In this document: positions 23,124 through 30,609 of the stretch, piece by piece
How positions within the stretch are numbered: position 1 is the first letter of the stretch
Layout: each line of letters starts with the position of its first letter
Source: Nocardiopsis listeri NBRC 13360
GTDB taxonomy: Bacteria; Actinomycetota; Actinomycetes; Streptosporangiales; Streptosporangiaceae
Length of the DNA stretch: 33,848 nucleotides
Assembly (NCBI RefSeq): GCF_001570765.1
Contig: NZ_BCSH01000004.1
Coordinates: forward strand, 1-33,848
Direction of reading: 5' to 3'
The notes under the pieces: generated by a model
The model's input: only the letters and a program-made list of their open reading frames with translations
Database searches by the model: none
Told to the model about the DNA's origin: nothing
Made by a program: the position numbers and the translations under genes

Positions 23124-24071
23124 ATGGCAGAACCGAGGTCGCGACGGTCGGTGCTCGCGGTACCGGGATCCAACCCCCGATTCGTCGAGAAGGCCCGGGG
23201 GCTGGACGTCGACGCCTTCTTTCTCGACCTGGAGGACGCGGTCGCGCCCTTGGAGAAGGAGACGGCGCGCACCACCGTGGTCGATGCGCTCGTCGAGGAT
23301 GGATGGGGTGGCAAGGTCCGCTCCGTGCGGGTCAACGACGTCTCCACCGAATGGGCCTACCGCGACGTCATCACCGTGGTCGAGAACGCCGGCGCGCACC
23401 TGGACACCCTGGTCCTGCCCAAGGTGACCGCCGCCCGCGACGTCCACTGGCTCGACACGCTCCTCACCCAGATCGAACGCGCCGTGCGCCTGCCCATCGG
23501 CCGGATCGGTATCGAGGCGCAGATCGAGGACGCCAAGGGCCTGGTGAACGTGGACGAGATCGCGGCCGCCTCCCCACGGTTGGAGAGTCTCGTCTACGGG
23601 CCCGCCGACTTCATGGCCTCCCTCAACATGAAGAGCCTCGTGGTCGGTGAACAACCACCCGGATACGACACCGGCGACGCCTACCACCACGTCCTCATGC
23701 GCATCCTGGTGGCCGCCCGGGCCAACGGTATCCAGGCCATCGACGGCCCCTACCTGCAAATTCGTGACGTGGACGCGTTCCGCCGCGCCGCCGGGCGCAC
23801 CTCCGCGCTCGGTTTCGACGGCAAGTGGGTGCTGCACCCGCTCCAGGTGACGGCCGCCAACGAGGTGTTCGCCCCCTCCCAGGAGGACTACGACCACGCC
23901 GAACTCATCCTCGACGCCTACGAGCACGCCACCACCGTGGACCGGCGCGGCGCCGTCATGCTGGGCGAGGAGATGCTCGACGAGGCCTCCCGGAAGATGG
24001 CGCTGGTGGTGGCCGGCAAGGGCCGCGCCGCCGGGCTGGCGCGCACCCGGGTCTTCGACCCGAACGCCTGA
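23124..24071 (+). CDS. HpcH/HpaI (CitE-like) CoA ester lyase
   Basis: 315 aa, ATG with GGGGAGG upstream. CitE/malyl-CoA lyase fold: RSVLAVPGSNPRFVEKA at the start (CoA-site motif), AFFLDLEDAVAP, VRVNDVST, LPKV, IGIEAQIEDAKGLVNVDEIA (metal-binding Glu), LVYGPADFMASL (metal-binding Asp), AIDGPYLQIRD and FDGKWVLHPLQ. Family members cleave or hydrolyse malyl-, citramalyl- or beta-methylmalyl-CoA. The insertion between PADFMASLNMK and YHHVLMRI is characteristic of the Mcl/CitE branch. The exact substrate is not decidable. Divergent from bisC across 153 bp, with 82 bp to the response regulator gene. Confidence 0.88.
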   Translation: MAEPRSRRSVLAVPGSNPRFVEKARGLDVDAFFLDLEDAVAPLEKETARTTVVDALVEDGWGGKVRSVRVNDVSTEWAYRDVITVVENAGAHLDTLVLPKVTAARDVHWLDTLLTQIERAVRLPIGRIGIEAQIEDAKGLVNVDEIAAASPRLESLVYGPADFMASLNMKSLVVGEQPPGYDTGDAYHHVLMRILVAARANGIQAIDGPYLQIRDVDAFRRAAGRTSALGFDGKWVLHPLQVTAANEVFAPSQEDYDHAELILDAYEHATTVDRRGAVMLGEEMLDEASRKMALVVAGKGRAAGLARTRVFDPNA

Positions 24072-24121
24072 CCCGAGCACCCGACCAGGACGCCACACCT
24101 CGTTCCCGAATACTTCTTACC

Positions 24122-24145
24122 GCTCTCTCACCCTGGTGGGAGAGC
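24122..24145 (+). promoter_or_regulatory. Inverted repeat covering the response-regulator ribosome binding site
   Basis: GCTCTCTCACC (24122-24132) pairs with GGTGGGAGAGC (24135-24145) with one mismatch. The right arm contains GGGAGAG, the likely Shine-Dalgarno sequence for ATG 24154. It may be an RNA hairpin limiting translation or a DNA operator for autoregulation. Confidence 0.5.
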
Positions 24146-24153
24146 ATGGGGGC

Positions 24154-24849
24154 ATGGAAAGCACCGCCACCGTCCTGGTCGCCGACGACGACCGTGCCAT
24201 CAGGGAGTCCCTGGAACGCGCCCTCCAACTGGAGGGGTACACGGTGCGCACCGTCGCCGACGGCGTCCAGGCCCTGGCGGCGGTCCACGCCGAACCCGTC
24301 GACCTGCTGGTCCTGGACGTGATGATGCCCGGCGTCGACGGCCTCGGGGTGGCCCGCGTACTGCGGGCCGAGCACGATCGCACGCCCATCCTCATGCTCA
24401 CCGCGCGGGTCGAGACGCCCGACCGGGTGGCGGGACTGGACGCCGGTGCCGACGACTACCTCGCCAAACCCTTCGAACTCGACGAACTCCTCGCGCGGCT
24501 GCGCGCCCTGTTGCGCCGCGCCGCGCCCGTGCCGGAGGGGATCGACGATGAGGCGCCCCTGCGGGTGGGCGAACTGCGCCTGGACGCCCGCGCCCGGCGC
24601 GTGTGGCGCGGCGAACGCGAGGTGGAACTGTCCAAGACCGAGTTCGACCTGCTCGAACTGCTCATGCGCAACTCCGGCATCGTCCTGGACCACGCCACCA
24701 TCTACGACCGCATCTGGGGTTACGACTTCGGCCCGGAGTCGAAGAACCTCGCGGTCTACATCAGCTATCTGCGGCGCAAGTTGGAGGATGGGGGACCGCC
24801 GCTGATCCAGACGGTCCGTGGTGTCGGATACACGCTGCGCCAGGGGTGA
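24154..24849 (+). CDS. OmpR-family response regulator
   Basis: 231 aa from ATG 24154. Receiver domain ~1-120: acidic pocket VADDDRA, phosphoacceptor Asp55 in VLDVMMPG, Thr in LMLTARVE, Lys in LAKPFELDELLARL. C-terminal winged helix ~135-229 (VELSKTEFDLLELLMRNSGIVLDH, ISYLRRKLE, IQTVRGVGYTLR). The sequence is close in style to MprA of mycobacteria, which controls envelope stress genes including an HtrA protease; an HtrA gene lies 3 kb downstream, but a link is inference only. The kinase gene follows by 7 bp. Confidence 0.93.
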   Translation: MESTATVLVADDDRAIRESLERALQLEGYTVRTVADGVQALAAVHAEPVDLLVLDVMMPGVDGLGVARVLRAEHDRTPILMLTARVETPDRVAGLDAGADDYLAKPFELDELLARLRALLRRAAPVPEGIDDEAPLRVGELRLDARARRVWRGEREVELSKTEFDLLELLMRNSGIVLDHATIYDRIWGYDFGPESKNLAVYISYLRRKLEDGGPPLIQTVRGVGYTLRQG

Positions 24850-24856
24850 TCCAAGG

Positions 24857-26407
24857 GTGTCCGTTCCTCATGGGGAGTCCGTTCCGGAGTCACGCGTCCA
24901 AGAGGCGAGGCGGCGCAGCGTCCTGCTCAACCCGGACGACTGGCGACTCGGAACCCGCTTCGCGGTGATGTTCGCGGCGGTCGCCGCCGTCACCATCGCC
25001 CTGATCGGCATGCTCGCCTACGGCACCGCCGCCTCGCTCATCCGCGCCGACGCCGAGGGCGAGTTCGACGACGCGTTGCAGAACCTGTCCCGCCAACTGA
25101 TCGTTTCCGCGCAGGAGAGCGAGGAGGTGCAGGAGAACCGGCTCTCCTTCCTGGCCCCGGGCAGCCTGGACGCGCAGATCCTGGGCCCCGACGGAAGTTG
25201 GGCGCGGCTGCTCGCCAACCAGCACGAGACCTCCTCCTTCCACCCCGCCTCCGAGGACCTGGAGATCGCCCGGTCCGAAGAGCCCGGAGTGATCAGCCAG
25301 CGAGAGATCCAGGTTCAGGATCAGGCGTATCGGGTGGGCACCGTCTCGTTGGGCGAGGGACGCGGTGCCGTCCAACTGCTCCAACAACTGTCCCCGATCG
25401 AACAGATGATCGGCCGGTTGGCCACGCAGATCCTGTGGGTGGGCCTGTTCGTCGCCCTGTGCGCGGCCTCTGTCGGCTGGCTGGCGGGACACCGCGTCAC
25501 CGGCCGGCTGGTCCGCCTGACCGAGGCCGCCGAGTACGTCAGTTCCACCGGCCGCCTCGACCCGGTCACCACCACGCGCAACGGCCGCGGCAACGGGGGA
25601 ACCCCTGGCGACGGTGCCGGGGGTCCGGGTGTGGGCCCCGAGGAACCCGGACACGACGAGGTCGGCCGGCTCACCAGCGCCTTCAACGGTATGCTCGCCC
25701 GGCTGGCCCGCTCCAAGGACGAACAGCGCCGTCTGGTGCAGGACGCCGCGCACGAACTGCGCACCCCGCTCACCAGCCTGCGCACCAACGTGCAGGTCCT
25801 GGGCCGGGTGGAACGGCTCGCCCCGGACGCGCGCCAACGGCTCTTCGACGACCTCCAAGGCGAGACCAGGGAGCTCACCGTCCTGGTCAACGAGCTGGTC
25901 GGGCTGGCCACCGGCGACCACGAGGACGAGACCCGCAGCGCGGTGGCGCTCGCCGGCATCGCCGAGCGCGTCGCCACCCGGGCCCGACGTCGGACGGGCC
26001 GCGAGGTCCTCGTCGACGCCGACGACAGCCTCGTCTGGGGCCGTCCCGGAGCCCTGGAACGGGCGATGTCCAATCCCGTGGAGAACTCCGCCAAGTTCGA
26101 CCCCGACGGAAACGGACCCATCGAGATCCGCGTCCGTGAGGGTGTGGTGGAGGTCCTGGACCGGGGCCCGGGCGTGGACCCCGACGAGATCCGCCACCTC
26201 TTCGAACGCTTCTACCGGGCCACCGTCGCCCGTGGCCTGCCCGGATCCGGGCTGGGTCTGTCCATGGTGTACGAGATCGCCCGCGACCACGGGGGAGAGG
26301 TGTTCGCCCGAAACCGCGAGGGCGGCGGCACCGTCATCGGGTTCGCCCTGCCGCCCTACCGGCCGACGGAGAACGAGGCGAGCGCCCCGACCGACGCGTC
26401 CACGTAG
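24857..26407 (+). CDS. Sensor histidine kinase of the OmpR-type pair (MprB-like)
   Basis: 516 aa from GTG 24857 (weak site; the true start may differ slightly). TM1 ~32-55 (FAVMFAAVAAVTIALIGMLAYG), extracytoplasmic sensor ~56-185 (acidic, Gln/Ser-rich), TM2 ~192-212, HAMP ~213-285 with an unusual ~25-residue Gly/Pro/Asn-rich insertion (around nt 25580-25650), HisKA with DAAHELRTPLTSL (His299), and HATPase with N-box NPVENSAKF (Asn410), DRGPGVDPDE, and GSGLGLSMVYEIARDHGG. Complete catalytic set. Its 3' end overlaps the convergent glycosyltransferase gene by 52 bp. Confidence 0.92.
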   Translation: MSVPHGESVPESRVQEARRRSVLLNPDDWRLGTRFAVMFAAVAAVTIALIGMLAYGTAASLIRADAEGEFDDALQNLSRQLIVSAQESEEVQENRLSFLAPGSLDAQILGPDGSWARLLANQHETSSFHPASEDLEIARSEEPGVISQREIQVQDQAYRVGTVSLGEGRGAVQLLQQLSPIEQMIGRLATQILWVGLFVALCAASVGWLAGHRVTGRLVRLTEAAEYVSSTGRLDPVTTTRNGRGNGGTPGDGAGGPGVGPEEPGHDEVGRLTSAFNGMLARLARSKDEQRRLVQDAAHELRTPLTSLRTNVQVLGRVERLAPDARQRLFDDLQGETRELTVLVNELVGLATGDHEDETRSAVALAGIAERVATRARRRTGREVLVDADDSLVWGRPGALERAMSNPVENSAKFDPDGNGPIEIRVREGVVEVLDRGPGVDPDEIRHLFERFYRATVARGLPGSGLGLSMVYEIARDHGGEVFARNREGGGTVIGFALPPYRPTENEASAPTDAST

Positions 26408-27630
26408 ATGTGCGCGAAGCGCTCCAGCGAATCATCCAACCGATGCCGTGACGCCATGAGTCGGCTGTGCGCGCCCATGCGCGGCCGCTCCCGCTCGGCG
26501 GCCAGCACCGATTCCACCCTGTCGGCGAGCGCGTCGGGATCACCCGGCTCGTACAAGTAGCCGTTGTGACCCTCCTCCACCAGGTGGGGCAGGGCCATCG
26601 CGTCGGCCGCCACGACGGGCAGCCCGCTGGCCATGGCCTCCAACGTGGCGATGCTCTGCAACTCGGCGATGCCCGCGATGGTGAACACGTCCGCGCACCG
26701 GTAGACGTCCGGGAGGTCCTCGTGCGCCACGAAGCCGAGGAACCGGACCCGGTCGGTGACGCCCTCGGTCCGGGCCAGCTCCTCGGCCCTCTCGCGGTGC
26801 GTGCCCTGGCCGGCCAGCACCAGCTGGACGTCGGAGGTGCGGGCCACCGCCCGCACCAGTTCGTCGACGCGCTTCTCCTCGTCCAGACGACCCACGAACA
26901 GCATCGTGGGACGGTCGGGCAACCCGAACCGGGCGCGCAGCCGCAGGCGTTCGGCGACGACGGAACCCTCCGGTGGCGGTCGGAAGCGGTCCAGGTCGAT
27001 TCCGCAGGAGACCGTCTCCACCGGATGGATGAACCCCTGTTCGCGCAGCAGCCGGGCGGCGGTCGGCGTCGGTGTGGTCACGTGCTCCACCCGGCCCAGG
27101 ATCCGGTTCAGGTCCCACCAGGCCAGGCGCGCGGCGTAAGGGCGTAGGGACCACGGCATCCGCAGGTGGTCGAAGAGGTTCTCGGGCATGAAGTGGTTGG
27201 TGGCCACCACCGGTACGCCGTGGCCGTGCGCGGCGTCGGCCAACATCCGGCCGACGAGGAAGTGGTTCTGGATGTGCACGGCGTCCGGCCGCAATCGGTC
27301 CAGGAGCCGGTTCAGGTGGCCGCGTACACCCGCGGGCAGGGCCAGACGGACGCTCTCGTGCGCCAAGGAGGGCATGGACCGCAGCCGGTGCTCCACCACC
27401 CCGTACCGCTCCACCACGTGCGGGCGTCCGGTGGGCGAGGGACACAGCAGGTGCACCTCGACACCGCGTTCGGTCAGTCCCCGGGCGAGCCGAGCGGTGA
27501 AGTAGGCCGCGCCGTTGACGTCCGGGGGATAGGTATCGGTACCGATGAGGACCCTGGTCCGGCGGCGTCCGCCCTCGGAAGGGGCCGGACGCGTCGTCGC
27601 GGGCGGGTGGGGTGCGAAGGACGTGGACAT
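26356..27630 (-). CDS. GT4 family glycosyltransferase
   Basis: 424 aa from ATG 27630 with AGGAG 9 nt upstream. GT-B fold: N-terminal half RVLIGTDTYPPDVNGAAYFTARLARGL with the Gly-rich acceptor loop, VHIQNHFLVGRML and VVATNHFMPENL; C-terminal half TMLFVGRLDEEKRVDELVRA, DVQLVLAGQG and the nucleotide-sugar E-x7-E stretch AELQSIATLEAMASGLPVV. It resembles actinobacterial mannosyltransferases acting on lipid acceptors (PimB/MgtA-like), which would place it at the inner face of the membrane making glycolipids. The acceptor is not certain. The gene stands alone, leftward, convergent with and overlapping the kinase gene. Confidence 0.9.
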   Translation of the reverse strand: MSTSFAPHPPATTRPAPSEGGRRRTRVLIGTDTYPPDVNGAAYFTARLARGLTERGVEVHLLCPSPTGRPHVVERYGVVEHRLRSMPSLAHESVRLALPAGVRGHLNRLLDRLRPDAVHIQNHFLVGRMLADAAHGHGVPVVATNHFMPENLFDHLRMPWSLRPYAARLAWWDLNRILGRVEHVTTPTPTAARLLREQGFIHPVETVSCGIDLDRFRPPPEGSVVAERLRLRARFGLPDRPTMLFVGRLDEEKRVDELVRAVARTSDVQLVLAGQGTHRERAEELARTEGVTDRVRFLGFVAHEDLPDVYRCADVFTIAGIAELQSIATLEAMASGLPVVAADAMALPHLVEEGHNGYLYEPGDPDALADRVESVLAAERERPRMGAHSRLMASRHRLDDSLERFAHIYVDASVGALASFSVGR

Positions 27631-28050
27631 ACCGGATTCTCCTGGGGCTTCGCGCGGCCTGCCGTGGTGATCACGAGTGTGGGCCATCCGTATGGCCCGT
27701 CGCCGACCTTGCGGTGAACATGGGGGCGACCTCGGAAGTGGCGCACGGTCAACGGAACGATACTCTCCGTGTCCATTTCTGTCTCTCAGTCCCCAGGCGT
27801 GTGTTCGGGTCGTGGCCCGTACCCGACGATGCGGCCGGCGATACCGTGACCACCACGAAGGGGCGGCCCGGCGACAGCCGGACCGCCCCTTCGCTTCAGG
27901 GTCGGTTTCCCGTCGACCCATGGTCCCGCCGGAGCGACGCCCCCGTCGGCCTCTGGCGGAACCAAGCCGTGTTCGTCCTGTGTCTCCGCCGGCGTATCGA
28001 CGCCGAACCACACACCCCCTGTGGTGCGGGGGCGGTTCACAGAACGGAAC
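27631..28050. other. 420-bp non-coding gap between glycosyltransferase and HtrA genes
   Basis: No convincing gene: the short open frames here lack a ribosome binding site and family similarity. It holds the glycosyltransferase promoter and several hairpins: GGGCCAT-CCGT-ATGGCCC (27682-27699, perfect 7-bp stem, tetraloop) in the probable glycosyltransferase leader; the strong hairpin 27858-27891; and CCCCC/GGGGG (28015-28032) just past the HtrA stop. Confidence 0.5.
27858..27891. terminator. Bidirectional-looking hairpin downstream of htrA-like gene
   Basis: AAGGGGCGG (27858-27866) pairs with CCGCCCCTT (27883-27891); the inside can add CCGG/CCGG. A long GC stem with terminal A/T pairs but no extended U-tract. 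Likely ends the leftward HtrA transcript 160 bp past its stop. Confidence 0.6.
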
Positions 28051-29814
28051 CTAGTCTTCCTCCTCGATCTCCTCGGTCGCGGACGCGGCGCTCTGCTCGC
28101 TCAGGGTGACCGTCACGTCCTCCGGGGTGTCCTCGCCCTTGGGCACAACACCCAGGGTCACCTCGTCACCGGGAGCATGGGCCCGGATCTGCGCGATGAG
28201 CTGGTCGGGGGAGTCGACGGCCTCACCGTCCAGTGACACCACCACGTCGCCGGTGGACAGACCGGCGTCGGCGGCGGCCCCGCCGTCGGTGACCTCCATG
28301 ATCTCCGCGCCACCGCTCCGGCTCGGGGCGATGGTCGCCTGGATGGCCGGGTAGCTGGCGCTGCCCTCTTCCACCAGTTGCTCGGCGATCGGCCGGACCT
28401 GGTTGATCGGGATGGCGAAGCCCAGGCCCACCGAACCGCTCTCCTGAGAGAGCCCGGCGATGGCCGTGTTGATCCCGACCACCTCGCCGGCCATGTTCAC
28501 CAACGGGCCACCGGAGTTGCCGGGGTTGATCGCCGCGTCCGTCTGGATGGCGTTGATCACGGTGGAGGTCTGCCCATCGCCGCTCTCTGTGGCTCCGGTG
28601 TTCACCGGCCGGTTGAGCGCGCTGACCACACCGGTCGTGACCGTGCCGGACAGACCCAGCGGAGAGCCGATGGCGACCACGTCGCCGCCCACGCCCACCT
28701 GGTCGGAGTCGCCCAGGGTGGCCGGGGTGAGGTCGTCCCGGCCCTCGGCCTGGATCACCGCGATGTCGGACACCGGGTCCACACCGAGGAGTTCGGCCTC
28801 CGCGGCGCTGCCGTCGTTGAACCGGACCTGGAGGGGCCCGTTCTCGGCCTCCGCCACCACGTGCGCGTTGGTGAGGATCTGTCCGTCCGACGACAGGATC
28901 ACGCCGCTACCGCCGCCCGAACCGGTCTGGATAGAGACCACGCTCGGCAGGACCTGCTCGGCGACCTCGCCGACGGCCCCCTCGGTGGCGGTGCTTCCCT
29001 GTCGGCCGTCGAGCGCGCTGATCGGGTCCGCTCCGGGTACCAGGAAGGCGGTGCCCAGCGCGGCCGCCGGTCCGATGATCAGGCTGGTGACCAGGGCGGT
29101 CACCGCGGCGATCCCCACGATCTTGCCGGTGCCGCGCTTCTTGCGCTCGGACTCCGGTGGCGGGCCGAAGTGCGGTTGCCCGAACGGTCCCGGGGGCCGG
29201 GGCCCGCCGGGGTGACCACCGGCCGCGAAGGCGGCCGTCTGGTGCGGGGGGCCGGCCGGGCCGGGCTGCCCCGGTGCGGCGAAGGCCCCGTTGTTCGGCC
29301 CGGCGCCGTAGTGGCCCTGCGGCGGCTGCTGTGAGTGCGGCTGTTGCTGTTGTGGTTGTGGCTGTGGCTGTGGCTGTGGGGGAGGCATACCGGGTCCGGG
29401 GCGCGGTCCCCCCTGGTGCGGTCCGGTGTGCGGCCCCTGCCCGTGGAAGGCGTAGGAACCGTGGCCCGTGCCCTGGGGCTCGGTGGCCCAGCGAGGCCCA
29501 GTCTCCTCGGGTGGGGAGAAGCGAGGTGCGCCCGAACGTTCGGCCTCGTGGACCCCGGAGGCTTCGGGGGCCTCGGAGGCCGCGGCGGCCTCCAGCGCCT
29601 CGGATGTCTCCGGCGCGGTCTCGTTCACCGGGGCGGGGTCGCCCGCGGTGGCGCTCTGGTCCCGGTCTTCGGAGGCGAAGGAGTCCTGGACGGGGTGGTC
29701 CTCGGCGCCGGCGGTGTGCTCGGTACCCGCGCCGGACTCGTGGCCGTCGTTGGTTTCGTGGGGCTGCAACTCATCCTCCGTCAGATGGGACGATGTACTG
29801 ACAAGCTTCATCAT
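28051..29814 (-). CDS. HtrA/DegP-like membrane-anchored serine protease with PDZ domain
   Basis: 587 aa (two ATGs in tandem; the first, at 29814, is used, no clear ribosome binding site). The N-terminal ~225 residues are cytoplasmic and disordered: acidic Ala/Glu/Ser-rich, then Pro/Gln/Gly-rich with a PQ dipeptide run and a poly-Gln. TM ~232-258 (KIVGIAAVTALVTSLIIGPAAALGTAFLV, in outline). Trypsin-like domain ~285-480 with the triad His318 (TNAHVV), Asp350 (SDIAVI) and Ser434 (GNSGGPL), and a PDZ domain ~485-575 (GLSTGDVVVSLDGEAVDSPDQLIAQI). Predicted extracytoplasmic quality-control protease, like mycobacterial PepD/HtrA. Divergent from the NarL-type regulator gene. Confidence 0.93.
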   Translation of the reverse strand: MMKLVSTSSHLTEDELQPHETNDGHESGAGTEHTAGAEDHPVQDSFASEDRDQSATAGDPAPVNETAPETSEALEAAAASEAPEASGVHEAERSGAPRFSPPEETGPRWATEPQGTGHGSYAFHGQGPHTGPHQGGPRPGPGMPPPQPQPQPQPQQQQPHSQQPPQGHYGAGPNNGAFAAPGQPGPAGPPHQTAAFAAGGHPGGPRPPGPFGQPHFGPPPESERKKRGTGKIVGIAAVTALVTSLIIGPAAALGTAFLVPGADPISALDGRQGSTATEGAVGEVAEQVLPSVVSIQTGSGGGSGVILSSDGQILTNAHVVAEAENGPLQVRFNDGSAAEAELLGVDPVSDIAVIQAEGRDDLTPATLGDSDQVGVGGDVVAIGSPLGLSGTVTTGVVSALNRPVNTGATESGDGQTSTVINAIQTDAAINPGNSGGPLVNMAGEVVGINTAIAGLSQESGSVGLGFAIPINQVRPIAEQLVEEGSASYPAIQATIAPSRSGGAEIMEVTDGGAAADAGLSTGDVVVSLDGEAVDSPDQLIAQIRAHAPGDEVTLGVVPKGEDTPEDVTVTLSEQSAASATEEIEEED

Positions 29815-29987
29815 GTGGTGCGTGGGTTAAAAGAGGGTGAGAGCCCGCTACAGCGCGGTTTCGAGTTCTCCCCAGACGTGGCCGAGCGTCCTCGTGTTCG
29901 GTCGCCTCCGTGCCGAATGATCCACAATGTCCGGAACGATACCGTGCCCGTGCTCGATGACAGCGCAGGCGACTGGGAAGGTCCCCC
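29815..29987. promoter_or_regulatory. Divergent promoter region, HtrA-like / response regulator
   Basis: 173 bp between divergent genes, with an AT-richer patch GGGTTAAAAGAG near the HtrA start and GGGAAGG as ribosome binding site before GTG 29988. Promoter boxes not assigned. Confidence 0.5.
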
Positions 29988-30593
29988 GTGATCAATCTGG
30001 TTCTCGCCGACGATGAACACCTGGTGCGCGGGGCCATCGCCGCGCTGCTCGGCCTGGAGGAGGACATCCGGGTCGTCGCCGAGGTCGGCCGGGGCGACCA
30101 GGTGACCGACCTGGTCCTCGAACACGACGCGGACATCGCCGTGCTGGACATCGAGATGCCCGGCGCCACCGGCCTGGAGACCGCCGCGGAGCTCAAGGAA
30201 CGCGCCCCCGGCTGCGGGGTCGTCATCCTCACCAGCTTCGGGCGCCCCGGCTACCTGCGCCGAGCCCTGTCCGCGGGGGCCCGCGGGTTCCTGGCCAAGG
30301 ACGCACCGGTCGAGCAGCTCGCCGGCGCCATCCGCAAGGTCCACGAGGGCGGACGTTACATCGACACCGACCTGGCCGCCGCCGCGATGGTCGGTGGGGA
30401 GAGCCCCCTGACCGACCGGGAGGGCGAGGTGCTGCGAGCCGCCGCCGACGGGGCCACCGTCGCGGCGATCGCCGCGAAGCTGCACCTCACCGAGGGCACC
30501 GTTCGCAACTACCTGTCGAACGCCATCGGCAAGACCGGCGCCGAGAACCGCATGGCGGCCATCCGAACCGCCCAGGACATGGGCTGGCTCTGA
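29988..30593 (+). CDS. NarL/FixJ-family response regulator (orphan)
   Basis: 201 aa from GTG 29988 with GGGAAGG 6-7 nt upstream. Receiver ~1-120: LADDEHLVR, phosphoacceptor Asp54 (VLDIEMPG), LTSFGRPGYLRRAL, FLAKDAPVEQL. LuxR-type HTH ~138-201: SPLTDREGEVLRAAADGATVAAIAAKLHLTEGTVRNYLSNAIGKTGAENRMAAIRTAQDMGWL in outline, the DesR-like subgroup. DesR partners (DesK-type kinases) are normally adjacent, but no kinase of that class lies next to it. It ends 16 bp from the convergent OsaC-like gene. Confidence 0.92.
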   Translation: MINLVLADDEHLVRGAIAALLGLEEDIRVVAEVGRGDQVTDLVLEHDADIAVLDIEMPGATGLETAAELKERAPGCGVVILTSFGRPGYLRRALSAGARGFLAKDAPVEQLAGAIRKVHEGGRYIDTDLAAAAMVGGESPLTDREGEVLRAAADGATVAAIAAKLHLTEGTVRNYLSNAIGKTGAENRMAAIRTAQDMGWL

Positions 30594-30609
30594 AGGGGCG
30601 CCTTGACGG

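Noticed and set aside
20622..24071. BisC-type reductase and CitE-like lyase considered as one pathway unit.
   Set aside because: They are divergent, share no obvious substrate chemistry, and no further pathway genes lie nearby.
27786..28040. Small minus-strand open frame in the gap beyond the HtrA gene.
   Set aside because: No ribosome binding site, no family similarity, and it crosses the strong hairpin at 27858-27891.
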